In this document: one piece after another, positions 1 through 6,078 of the stretch
Position numbering within the stretch: position 1 is the first letter of the stretch
Layout of the letters: each line of letters starts with the position of its first letter
Made by a program: the position numbers and the translations under genes
Source of the DNA: Pseudomonadota bacterium
Lineage (GTDB): Bacteria > Desulfobacterota > Desulfobacteria > Desulfobacterales > Desulfobacteraceae
NCBI GenBank assembly: GCA_018816605.1
Contig: JAHIVS010000629.1
Location: 1-15,579 of the forward strand
Length of the DNA: 15,579 nucleotides
Direction: 5' to 3'
Notes under the pieces: generated by a model
Told to the model about the DNA's origin: nothing
Seen by the model: the letters and a program-made list of their open reading frames with translations, nothing else
The model's database searches: none

Positions 1-47
1 AGGACCACTGCTGTAAGCATGAATTTGAATCCAAATCCTTTTTTCAT
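1..47 (-). CDS. 5' end of a further gene of the redox cluster (partial, unidentified)
   Basis: An ATG at 45-47 opens a minus-strand frame that reads MKKGFGFKFMLTAVV and then leaves the window. A purine-rich GGGAAGGGA lies about 8 nt upstream as a plausible ribosome binding site. The gap to the stop of the preceding FAD oxidoreductase gene is only 42 nt, so it is probably co-transcribed. Two lysines followed by a hydrophobic run look like the start of a signal peptide or membrane anchor, so the product is probably exported or membrane-bound. Fifteen codons are too few to name a family. Confidence 0.5.
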   Translation of the reverse strand, partial: MKKGFGFKFMLTAVV

Positions 48-89
48 GAATGCGGTCCCTTCCCCTGGCGCATCCCAGGCAAAAAATGA

Positions 90-1208
90 TTAATTTTTCT
101 CAATGGCCTGGAATCGTCGGATAAATTTTTGGTCAATATAGTCTTTTATCATAAAAGCCAGCCTGCCGCCAAAAACGAAATTATTTTTCCGCAAAAGCCC
201 TATTTTCCCGCCCAGATTAAAAATCAACAGATAATCGGGCCCGGGATCAAAGGGTTCAAGGTCTGTGCCCTCCAGAGCCGCCATGAGATTGTGGAGCAGT
301 ACGGGATTTTGCCGGACCGCATAGACCCCCACCTTGTCCAGGGGTTTGCTTTCAAAATAAATACAATCCCCTCCCCCAAAGAGTTCAGGGTATGACACGC
401 TCTGGAGATATGGGTTGACCCGAAGCCCCTTGTCCGGCCCCAGCGGCAAACCCGATGCCTCAAAAAGAGCGGAGGGCTTCACCCCCAGGGCCATGAACAC
501 AAAATCCGTATCAAAGCGTTCGCCGGTTTCAAGGGTGATGTTGTTCTGCGTCACAGCTTTCACATATCCTGTTTCGATAATCTCTATCCGCCTTTTATGG
601 AAAAGGGAAAAAATCCGCTGCCGGATGGACTCGGGAAATCGGGCCATGAATTTTTTCCCGGCAAAGATACGGATTTTCGGCAGATTTCCCTTTGTTTTGC
701 CGGCCAGCTGCCAGACATTGCCTGCAACCTCTGCCGAGGAGGGACCGCCCCCGACAATACTGATGGTTGCTGCCCTTTCCAAAAACAGCTTCTTTAGCTT
801 ATCCGATGCTTCCATAAGCCGTTCAATGGGCTTGACCGGATAGATATTCTCTCCGGATTCAAACGCTGATGCCATGGGCACATAACTGCCGGCATTAAAA
901 GAGAGCACATCATAGGCAAACTGCTGGCCCGATTGGGTAAACACCTGTTTTTTATCCGGATCAATCCGGACCACCCAATCCTTTACAAAAATACCGCCCT
1001 GGCCAATTACCACCTGCCGGGTATCAAACCGGATTTGCTCCGGGGTATAGGTATTGCCCAGGATTCCCGGTCCCATTCCCGAATAATAATGGTGGAAAGA
1101 GGGCGCAATCACAGTAACCTTGATCCCTTTCTCAACAAACCGGCTGATATTTTCCAGGATGACCATGTGGGCATGGCCTCCCCCGACCAAAATCAAATGT
1201 TTTCTCAC
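90..1208 (-). CDS. FAD/NAD(P)-binding oxidoreductase of the SelD-associated (Nterm_to_SelD) type
   Basis: This 372-residue flavoprotein has two nucleotide-binding folds. The FAD-binding start is GGGHAHMVILEN (residues 9-20). The second dinucleotide motif is SIVGGGPSSAEVAG (150-163), and LFGGGDCIYF (276-285) is the C-terminal FAD-binding GD motif. The GGGHAH start, the HYYSGMGPG segment (40-48), GVYAVRQNPVL (294-304) and the KDYIDQKFIRRF tail (355-366) resemble the domain found in front of selenide,water dikinase in SelD fusions (TIGR03169-like, recalled from memory). That family is related to NDH-2 and sulfide:quinone oxidoreductases. It has no redox-active CxxC pair, so it is not a classical disulfide reductase. 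The start is GTG (1206-1208) with GAGGGAGA just upstream. It lies 26 nt after the Sec-rhodanese gene, suggesting one transcript. Its electron donor and acceptor are unknown; NAD(P)H and rubredoxin or quinone are reasonable guesses. Confidence 0.85.
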   Translation of the reverse strand: MRKHLILVGGGHAHMVILENISRFVEKGIKVTVIAPSFHHYYSGMGPGILGNTYTPEQIRFDTRQVVIGQGGIFVKDWVVRIDPDKKQVFTQSGQQFAYDVLSFNAGSYVPMASAFESGENIYPVKPIERLMEASDKLKKLFLERAATISIVGGGPSSAEVAGNVWQLAGKTKGNLPKIRIFAGKKFMARFPESIRQRIFSLFHKRRIEIIETGYVKAVTQNNITLETGERFDTDFVFMALGVKPSALFEASGLPLGPDKGLRVNPYLQSVSYPELFGGGDCIYFESKPLDKVGVYAVRQNPVLLHNLMAALEGTDLEPFDPGPDYLLIFNLGGKIGLLRKNNFVFGGRLAFMIKDYIDQKFIRRFQAIEKN

Positions 1209-1234
1209 GCTGCCATCTCCCTCAATATCAAACC

Positions 1235-2065
1235 CTATAGTTCATCCATAAGTTTTCCAAGGCTTGCCAGATGCACTTTTTCCTCATTGGCAATGTCGTT
1301 CAGGATTTTTCTGGGTGCGGCCTGGGTCAGACCTGCCCCTGCCCGCTGATAAAGATCCAGAGCCTGGGCCTCGATGGACATGGCAAGGGAAATCACCTCT
1401 TTTTCCGAATTAAGATCCGGACTGAACAATTCAAGGTACTGGTCTGTGGTCATCCCCCCTTCCATAGCCGTTGCGGTTACCGTGGCCTCAAACTCCACCT
1501 GTTGGATTTTGCCGGGAACAAGCGTTTCATATGCGGCTAAAATCGACAATTGATGCTTGACCTCAATCTCGGATAATTTCGAGAACAGGGACCGCACCCG
1601 TCGATTTTTTGCTTTTCTTTCCATGGAAAGGTAAAAATCCTGGAGCCCCTGCTCAAGGGAGTACGCCACCTTGAGGATATCTTCAGCAGATTCCATGCCG
1701 AAAAACAGGTCCAAGCCAAGGTCCTGGACACCCACAGCGGTTTTGGCCTTCCAGGCCTTGATTCCGCCGGACACATTGTACACCTGTTTAAATCCTTTGC
1801 CGGACAACATCTGGGCAGCAACACGGCTGCGCCCGCCGATGGCTCAATACACCAGAACAGGCTTCTCAGAATCGAGTTCTCCAAGCCTGTCGGTCAGTTC
1901 CGGCAAGGGGATGAGGGTGGCCCCTGGGATATGGCTTTGCTGATATTCATTGGGTTGACGCACATCCAGAATCGTTATCTCATCTGCCTTTGCCCGGGCA
2001 ATCATCTCCCGGGTTTCTTCATAGGCAATCGATTTTACCGGTGTCAAGAACTGAAGCCACTTCAT
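1235..2065 (-). CDS. Selenocysteine rhodanese fused to a ferritin-like (rubrerythrin-type) diiron domain; UGA at 1844-1846 read as Sec
   Basis: Read through one in-frame UGA, this is a 276-residue two-domain protein. Residues about 12-110 are a single rhodanese domain: TILDVRQPNEY (31-41), SHIPGA (44-49) and the active-site loop VLVY-U74-AIGGRSR, where every ordinary rhodanese has Cys. Residues about 125-275 are ferritin-like helices with a complete E / ExxH / E / ExxH set: E138, E168-H171, E232 and E262-H265. The protein contains no cysteine. Both halves are in the same frame, exactly 11 codons apart, and the intervening codons encode the expected conserved residues, so this is neither a frameshift nor a decayed gene. 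The start is ATG at 2065, placed by a strong AAGGAGGATCCC before it; an upstream extension to 2218 would overlap the rubredoxin gene. Likely roles are sulfur or selenium transfer coupled to peroxide or oxygen chemistry (inference). Confidence 0.92.
1808..1841 (-). promoter_or_regulatory. Bacterial SECIS-like hairpin downstream of the UGA
   Basis: In the mRNA, counting from the first base after UGA, bases 15-18 (CAGC) pair with 25-28 (GCUG) and bases 10-12 (GGG) pair with 29-31 (CCC), leaving a 2-nt CG bulge on the 5' side. The apical loop is the hexamer CGUGUU, with G in its second position. An outer CAU/AUG pair (3-5 with 34-36) can close the structure across an internal loop. The UGA-to-loop distance of 18 nt, the small loop and the early loop G agree with what is known of bacterial SECIS elements recognised by SelB. 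Pairing was done by eye, with no energy calculation. Confidence 0.75.
1844..1846 (-). other. In-frame UGA selenocysteine codon (Sec74)
   Basis: The UGA replaces the catalytic cysteine codon of the rhodanese active-site loop (VY-U-AIGGRS). Upstream and downstream codons keep the rhodanese pattern without any shift. An automatic caller would end one gene here and start a second at the internal Met86, losing the catalytic loop. Confidence 0.9.
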
Positions 2066-2075
2066 GGGATCCTCC

Positions 2076-2273
2076 TTATTTGTTAGCGTTGCCTTCCCCC
2101 AGGGATTTGAATGCTTTGGTGCTTGCCCCGCAAACCGGGCATTTCCAGTCTTCGGGCAAGTCTTCAAACCGGGTGCCCTTTTGAATTTTACCCTTCCTGT
2201 CTCCCCGGTCCGGATCATAAATATAGCCGCAATTGGTTGTTTGACACTGATACATATCCTTTGGTTCTGCCAT
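2076..2273 (-). CDS. Rubredoxin with widened C-X4-C first metal-binding loop
   Basis: This 65-residue mononuclear iron protein has [13 protein letters not shown] (8-20) as the first knuckle and WKCPVCGAS (43-51) as the second. The Fe ligands would be Cys10, Cys15, Cys45 and Cys48. The core DPDRGD and FEDLPEDW segments are typical of rubredoxin. The first pair is spaced C-X4-C instead of the usual C-X2-C, a variant I recall from a second rubredoxin of Desulfovibrio. The start is ATG at 2273 with AAGGAG ahead; an in-frame extension to 2345 has no better start and would touch the upstream gene. It ends 10 nt before the Sec-rhodanese/diiron start, so the two are almost certainly co-translated and it is the natural electron donor for the diiron domain (inference). 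Confidence 0.93.
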   Translation of the reverse strand: MAEPKDMYQCQTTNCGYIYDPDRGDRKGKIQKGTRFEDLPEDWKCPVCGASTKAFKSLGEGNANK

Positions 2274-2341
2274 TTTTTTCTCCTTAATTTGCATCCGATT
2301 TCCGGTGTTTACCCGGCTAAGAATTACCAATCCCAAGTAAT

Positions 2342-3841
2342 TCAAATTTCATGCCCCCGCGTTTTTTTTATCGGACCTGCGGCCACTGCGTACAAAAGAA
2401 CGCTTGTCCTGTTCAAGCCCAGCAGGGCTTTTGCCTCCCCGTCATAGAGGGCGCCGACACCGCAACACCCAAGCCCTAAGCCCTGGGCTGCAAGATAGAT
2501 CCGCTGGGCAATCCGGCCGGCATAAAACATCACATACCGGTATCCCCTGGCACCAAAGGCTTTCTCCAGATCTTCAAGGTTGGCCATGAACAAAAAATTA
2601 ATCCCCGCGGCTTTGATCCATTCCTGGTCCAGACAGATGCCGGCAAAAGCGCGGGCAAATCGCCCCTTTTCCATAAGCTGCATTTTGGAAGGATTTCTAG
2701 AAAAAAAATAACACCCGTCATCCAGGTTCTCAAGATTTTGACAGATCATTCCCATGCTCAGAAAATCCAGTGCCCTTGCAGCCGGTCGGCTGGCATCAAA
2801 ACAAAGAGAACAAAAAATAGTGTTCATCAAAGCAGACCAGGTCCTGACCGGAAGTGTCTCCTGGACAAAATTGCGCCGGGATCTTCTGAGGAGCACAGAA
2901 TCCACAAACCCCTGCCCCCCCTCCATTGGCGGTGGTTTCATGGGAACTGCCACAGGGCCCAACCCTTTTTTTTGTGTAATTTCAGGCAGGGGAAAGGGCC
3001 TGTCCGGTTTGACAATCTTGCCCAAAGAATGGATTTGGGACAAAATTTCATACTGAACCGGTCTTTTCCTGTCCGTTGAGAAAGAAAACTCTGGACTGGG
3101 ATCGGCAGGCTTCCCGGGGTTTCCCGCCAGTCCCATGGCTGAGACATTCATGTCCCGGCCGGATGATACACACACCAAGGGCACCTCCTGGGATGGGTCC
3201 AGTTGTAAAAAATCGGAAATGGCCCTATCCTCAAAATCATAGCAAAGGGTGTGATCCACATCGTACAGCCCCAGGGCAAGGTCCAGATTTTCCACCAGAT
3301 GGCCGGCATCCAGAAGCATATACCGAAAGGCCCGTTCCCGGTATTTCCATGCACTGGTATAGAAGGATGCCGTGACCATGAAACAGACCGTATCCACATC
3401 CCGGGGCGCATAAGTTCCATGGAGCCGGCACAGACAAAAATGAACTGGATCAAAATAATACACACCTGTCTCAAGACCCTCAATCCCTGAAATTGCCACA
3501 TACAAATGGCAGGGATAAAGCCCGCCTGCTGACGGAAGGGTTCTGTTCAGGATCGGAATGGACCGGCTGCGTGTTACCGAGGTCACTCCATAGGCCAAAA
3601 ACAGGATGTGCGACACTGCAGCGATATCCAGACGGCCTTTGCCCGGTCCGGAGGAAAAAAGGGTCAATAGCGGTCTGTCTTGTTGGGAAAAAACTGTGGG
3701 CAACCCAATTCTTTCAAGGGTTTCATAGGCTTTAAATGCCAGGGGATAGGCATCGAAATCAAGGTGGTGGGGGGAGATCCGGTTACGAAAATAACCGGTC
3801 TTTTCATGATATTCCCCGGCAGACAAAAGTTGCATCTTCAT
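2342..3841 (-). CDS. SagB/ThcOx-family oxidoreductase with two nitroreductase-like domains
   Basis: This 499-residue protein carries two nitroreductase-fold halves. The first has the SagB-type signature [16 protein letters not shown] (100-115) and extends to about residue 230. After a Pro-rich linker (about 280-310) the second half starts with [13 protein letters not shown] (313-325), the FMN-phosphate-contacting start of nitroreductases, and ends with [15 protein letters not shown] (451-465). Family members are FMN enzymes; some oxidise azoline rings in peptide natural products, while many stand-alone members have no known substrate. No YcaO cyclodehydratase or evident precursor peptide is present here, so azole synthesis is not supported. 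The start at 3841 (or Met3 at 3835) has only a modest GGCGG upstream. It sits 97 nt after the zinc-ribbon gene and 68 nt before the rubredoxin gene. Confidence 0.85.
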   Translation of the reverse strand: MKMQLLSAGEYHEKTGYFRNRISPHHLDFDAYPLAFKAYETLERIGLPTVFSQQDRPLLTLFSSGPGKGRLDIAAVSHILFLAYGVTSVTRSRSIPILNRTLPSAGGLYPCHLYVAISGIEGLETGVYYFDPVHFCLCRLHGTYAPRDVDTVCFMVTASFYTSAWKYRERAFRYMLLDAGHLVENLDLALGLYDVDHTLCYDFEDRAISDFLQLDPSQEVPLVCVSSGRDMNVSAMGLAGNPGKPADPSPEFSFSTDRKRPVQYEILSQIHSLGKIVKPDRPFPLPEITQKKGLGPVAVPMKPPPMEGGQGFVDSVLLRRSRRNFVQETLPVRTWSALMNTIFCSLCFDASRPAARALDFLSMGMICQNLENLDDGCYFFSRNPSKMQLMEKGRFARAFAGICLDQEWIKAAGINFLFMANLEDLEKAFGARGYRYVMFYAGRIAQRIYLAAQGLGLGCCGVGALYDGEAKALLGLNRTSVLLYAVAAGPIKKTRGHEI

Positions 3842-3938
3842 TAAAATATCCGCCTATCGGGAGGGAGGCTCCATTGACCTTTCCCCCAAAGGGCCCGGGA
3901 CACACAAGCGCGCGCACCCTGCATCCCGGTCTCTTGCA

Positions 3939-4130
3939 TCAGACCTCTCCGCTCTTTTTCTCTTCCTCAACCTTGGCGTCCATGACCATCATGCATTCAT
4001 GGCATTCCAAATGGATATTGGGCACATCCCCATATTTTTTTTTCAGTTCTTCCTCTGACATCTCCGCTTCACCGCCACAGCCGCACTGGGGACAGGATGT
4101 TGTGATTCGGTATTTCTTTTTTTTTCCCAT
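3939..4130 (-). CDS. Small zinc-ribbon-like protein (63 aa)
   Basis: This is a short soluble protein with CPQCGC (13-18) and CHEC (43-46), a pattern expected of a zinc ribbon or a rubredoxin-like iron site. The N terminus is lysine-rich (GKKKK) and the C terminus acidic and charged. The ATG is preceded by GAGGAGA at good spacing. It begins 16 nt after the stop of the upstream 54-aa gene, so both are on one transcript. I do not recognise a named family. A metal-binding helper or small electron carrier would suit the company of rubredoxin and a diiron protein, but nothing in the sequence proves it. Confidence 0.75.
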   Translation of the reverse strand: MGKKKKYRITTSCPQCGCGGEAEMSEEELKKKYGDVPNIHLECHECMMVMDAKVEEEKKSGEV

Positions 4131-4146
4131 TTCTTTTCTCCTCTGC

Positions 4147-4311
4147 CTAATCTTTACCGGTTATTCTCGGATCAGTGGGTTTACCGGCACAATCCGGGGT
4201 ATAGCAGGAATTATCCACAAAAGAACACTCTTTTTTACAGGACGGACATTTCTCCGGCGGTGTATCGGCTTCCAGGCTATATCCGCATTTATCACATATC
4301 CAACTAACCAT
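4147..4311 (-). CDS. Rubredoxin-like mini-protein (54 aa), first gene of the cluster
   Basis: The frame begins MVSWICDKCGYSLEAD and continues with PPEKCPSCKKEC, so CxxC at 6-9 and CxxC at 22-25 form a rubredoxin-like knuckle pair like the C-terminal domain of rubrerythrins. Three further cysteines (29, 36, 41) follow, and the protein ends PTDPRITGKD. A strong GAGGAGG lies 8 nt before the ATG, and a TATAAT box lies 36 nt upstream. The gene is short enough to be missed by length cutoffs. It is probably an iron-binding redox protein; the extra cysteines may hold a second metal. The family resemblance is by eye only. Confidence 0.8.
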   Translation of the reverse strand: MVSWICDKCGYSLEADTPPEKCPSCKKECSFVDNSCYTPDCAGKPTDPRITGKD

Positions 4312-4346
4312 GATCTGCCTCCTCATATATGTTTGGTGGGTTACTG

Positions 4347-4352
4347 ATTATA
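4347..4352 (-). promoter_or_regulatory. -10 box (TATAAT) of the redox/selenoprotein cluster
   Basis: A perfect TATAAT on the minus strand lies 36 nt before the first ATG of the cluster. No recognisable -35 hexamer sits 16-18 nt upstream; that space is occupied by an inverted repeat. This suggests that a regulator controls the promoter. Confidence 0.55.
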
Positions 4353-4361
4353 AAAAAACGA

Positions 4362-4379
4362 TTCAAACGTCTATTTGAA
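4362..4379. promoter_or_regulatory. Inverted repeat TTCAAA-N6-TTTGAA over the -35 region (candidate operator)
   Basis: Two perfect 6-nt half sites are separated by 6 nt. They cover roughly -22 to -39 relative to the TATAAT of the cluster promoter. The placement fits a repressor, or an activator working in the promoter spacer. The cognate protein is unknown. Confidence 0.45.
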
Positions 4380-4383
4380 CACC

Positions 4384-4406
4384 TATCAAGACTCTTGATA
4401 TCAAGA
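4384..4406. promoter_or_regulatory. Alternating TATCAAGA/TCTTGATA palindromes (candidate operator)
   Basis: TATCAAGA, one spacer base, TCTTGATA, then TCAAGA run without a break. The first two form a 17-nt inverted repeat, and the second overlaps the 14-nt palindrome TCTTGATATCAAGA. Two overlapping dyads like this are unlikely in random sequence of this composition and sit just upstream of the -35 region of the cluster. Confidence 0.45.
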
Positions 4407-4630
4407 ATCGTGCCAGTTTTCTTTGTCCACATTTCATATTGATATTTCCCGCATTTCTTGGATGATATCACGGGCCGACTGCTTTCTGAGGGCAACAAAC
4501 AAGGCCCGGATAACCCATGCCGATGATAATGGGCATTCTAAATGCAGAAAAAATTGCGTATTCCAACCATAGCACAAATCCCATACCAGGCAAACCCTAT
4601 TACGCGTTTAAAAAAAATACCGGCACAAAC

Positions 4631-4679
4631 CAAGTAAAAATCCCCCGGATGCATGCTGAATCAGCCGCAGCCGGGGGAT
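4631..4679 (-). terminator. Rho-independent terminator of the flavodoxin gene
   Basis: On the minus strand ATCCCCCGG (4671-4679) pairs with CCGGGGGAT (4640-4648) as a perfect 9-bp stem. The 22-nt loop contains a further small GCTG/CAGC stem. The second arm runs straight into TTTTTA. It lies about 60 nt after the flavodoxin stop and insulates that gene from the downstream redox cluster. There is no T-run on the other side, so it works in one direction. Confidence 0.8.
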
Positions 4680-4741
4680 GAATTCTCCGGAACCAGACGA
4701 TCAGAGTCGTGGATCCGTTTTGCCTTTGGGGATTTCTGTCC

Positions 4742-5182
4742 CTAAAACTTTTCGCACAACCCTCTGGCATATTGCTGGCAGGCCCTTGTCCCTTCATCTG
4801 TTCCCATCATCACTTCGGTCAGATTCAAGGGGCCAAGATCCACCACATCCATTTTAAACACATGCTGCATGGTTTCAAAAATCATGGGAGCCGCTTCACC
4901 GCTATGGGTATGGGATCCAAAGGCCCCTCCGATCTTGCCGGTCAAATTGGCACCCGCAGCCAAAAAAAGAAATTGTTTCATTCCGCCGGTCATGTCTTTA
5001 TGGTAGGTGGGACAGCCAAAAAGATAGCCGTCATACCCGGACAGATCTGTCTCTTTTGTGATGGAGGATATTTTGACAACCTTGGGCTCATTTCCAGACA
5101 TCCTGACGCCCTCTGCCAGAAAATTAGCCATTTTATCAGTGGTTCCCGCTCTGCTGGTATACGCAATCAACACTTTTTTCAT
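4742..5182 (-). CDS. Flavodoxin-family protein
   Basis: This 146-residue protein consists of one flavodoxin fold. Residues 1-14, MKKVLIAYTSRAGT, give the beta1 strand and the FMN phosphate loop (TSRAGTT). YDGYLFGCPTYHKD (about 50-63) gives the loop that flanks the isoalloxazine ring. GGAFGSHTHSGEAAP is the third flavin-contacting loop. The length equals that of short-chain flavodoxins. The ATG at 5182 is preceded by GGGAGGG; upstream in-frame Mets lack a site. It probably carries electrons in the cytoplasm. It has its own terminator and is a separate unit from the redox cluster to its left, although it may serve the same stress or electron-transfer physiology. Confidence 0.88.
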   Translation of the reverse strand: MKKVLIAYTSRAGTTDKMANFLAEGVRMSGNEPKVVKISSITKETDLSGYDGYLFGCPTYHKDMTGGMKQFLFLAAGANLTGKIGGAFGSHTHSGEAAPMIFETMQHVFKMDVVDLGPLNLTEVMMGTDEGTRACQQYARGLCEKF

Positions 5183-5241
5183 TTTTCCCTCCCGTAATAC
5201 TTTGGTTAAAAAAGATGCCTCGGTGGAACTTAAAACCGCCT

Positions 5242-5291
5242 GAGACCTAATTGTTAGCATGAAGTATGCCACACCCCTTAGGTCAGGTCTC
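5242..5291. repeat. Imperfect inverted repeat with two alternative partners upstream of flavodoxin
   Basis: GAGACCTAA (5242-5250) can pair with AGGTCTC (5285-5291) over 7 bp, or its GACCTAA part with TTAGGTC (5278-5284) over 7 bp. The pairings exclude each other. This could be an operator or part of a leader RNA of the flavodoxin gene; it matches no riboswitch I know. Confidence 0.3.
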
Positions 5292-5426
5292 CTAAAGAAC
5301 CTTTGGACTGTTATTTTTAAAATATTTCCAGTACATTGCTGGTGCTTTTTTTTGACTCATATGGGCATCCCCGGTACCAGAAAAGGTGTCTGACCCCAGG
5401 ATCGCCATTGGGTGAGGGGATTCATA

Positions 5427-5455
5427 TTGACAAGCCGATTCCCTTCTGGGATATT
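5427..5455 (+). promoter_or_regulatory. Sigma-70-like promoter of the LOG/TraB pair
   Basis: TTGACA (5427-5432), a 17-nt spacer and GATATT (5450-5455) give a perfect -35, ideal spacing and a 4/6 -10. The ATG follows 41 nt later. Confidence 0.6.
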
Positions 5456-5496
5456 CACATCAGCTGTGAAATATGAAAAGGACTGGATAGGAACAG

Positions 5497-6078
5497 ATGA
5501 AAAAAATATGCGTATATTGCGGATCAAGCAAAGGCTTTCGACCCGAGTATGTGGCAGCGGCCCGTTTTCTGGCAGAGGAATTATTGTTGCGGGAAATCGG
5601 ACTGGTTTATGGAGGGGCCCATGTGGGCATCATGGGAGAGATTGCAGACACGGTTTTAAAGGGGGGCGGTGAGGTCATCGGCATCATGCCCCAGGCCCTG
5701 GTGGACCGGGAAGTGTCCCATCCCGGCTTGACCGATCTTGTCATCGTCAACTCCATGCACGAGCGCAAGGCCATGATGGCAGACCTTTCCCATGGATTTA
5801 TCGCCCTGCCCGGAGGACTTGGAACCGTTGAAGAATTGTTCGAAATCCTGACCTGGTCCCAGCTGGGGTTTCACAAGAAACCCTGCGGTCTGCTCAATGC
5901 CAGCGGTTACTATGACCATTTGTCCGCCTTCCTGGACCACACGGTTGCAGAAGGGTTTGTAATGGCTGCCCACAGGTCCATGCTCATTGTCGAAAAAGAT
6001 CCCATCAGGCTTCTGGACCGGTTTGCAGCCTATGAACCCCCACAGGTAAACAAGTGGATTGACAGGGAAAACACATGA
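5497..6078 (+). CDS. LOG-family nucleoside 5'-monophosphate phosphoribohydrolase (TIGR00730 type)
   Basis: This 193-residue protein shows the family order. MKKICVYCGSS (1-11) opens the Rossmann-like fold, and YGGAHVGIMGEIAD (38-51) follows. MHERKAMM (87-94) carries the conserved Arg-Lys, and PGGLGTVEE (105-113) is the nucleotide-binding and catalytic motif. Members hydrolyse the N-glycosidic bond of nucleoside monophosphates, including cytokinin ribotides in plants and actinobacteria; many were once misnamed lysine decarboxylases. The bacterial physiological substrate here is unknown, with nucleotide salvage or clean-up most likely. An AGGA lies upstream of the ATG. Its stop overlaps the start of the next gene (ATGA), so the two are translationally coupled. 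Confidence 0.92.
   Translation: MKKICVYCGSSKGFRPEYVAAARFLAEELLLREIGLVYGGAHVGIMGEIADTVLKGGGEVIGIMPQALVDREVSHPGLTDLVIVNSMHERKAMMADLSHGFIALPGGLGTVEELFEILTWSQLGFHKKPCGLLNASGYYDHLSAFLDHTVAEGFVMAAHRSMLIVEKDPIRLLDRFAAYEPPQVNKWIDRENT

Larger units (their letters stand above)
4312..4741. other. 430-nt intergenic region: cluster promoter/operators and flavodoxin terminator
   Basis: No convincing gene is present. An open frame at 4304-4498 (minus) has no ribosome binding site and overlaps the mini-rubredoxin start. Next to the cluster lie a TATAAT box and two inverted-repeat elements (4347-4406). Next to the flavodoxin gene lies an intrinsic terminator (4631-4679). The stretch 4410-4630 shows nothing I can name. 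Confidence 0.6.
5183..5496. other. 314-nt divergent intergenic region between flavodoxin and LOG genes
   Basis: It holds a good sigma-70-like promoter for the rightward genes (5427-5455), an imperfect inverted repeat near the flavodoxin side (5242-5291), and a short AAGGTGTCTGACCCC motif (5383-5397). I found no convincing promoter for the flavodoxin gene and no coding sequence. Confidence 0.5.

Noticed and set aside
1844..1846. UGA as a nonsense mutation or sequencing error in a pseudogene
   Set aside because: No other damage is present, the position is exactly the catalytic residue, a SECIS-like hairpin follows, and the downstream domain keeps all diiron ligands. Resequencing would settle the remaining doubt.
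1235..2218. Two separate genes: a 124-aa truncated rhodanese (1844-2218) and a 191-aa ferritin-like protein (1235-1810)
   Set aside because: Both parts share one frame, the codons between them encode the conserved rhodanese loop, and the only interruption is a UGA at the catalytic residue. The downstream Met lies inside the rhodanese domain without a good RBS.
2342..4311. Thiazole/oxazole-modified peptide (RiPP) biosynthesis cluster around the SagB-like gene
   Set aside because: No YcaO cyclodehydratase or transporter is present, and the small ORFs are metal-knuckle proteins rather than leader-core precursors.
4304..4498. 64-aa minus-strand open frame reading into the start of the mini-rubredoxin gene
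   Set aside because: It overlaps the promoter elements and the well-supported 54-aa gene and lacks a ribosome binding site; the product has no recognisable features.
5497..6078. Lysine decarboxylase
   Set aside because: This is an old misannotation of the LOG family; the PGGxGTxxE motif indicates phosphoribohydrolase chemistry and there is no PLP-binding fold.
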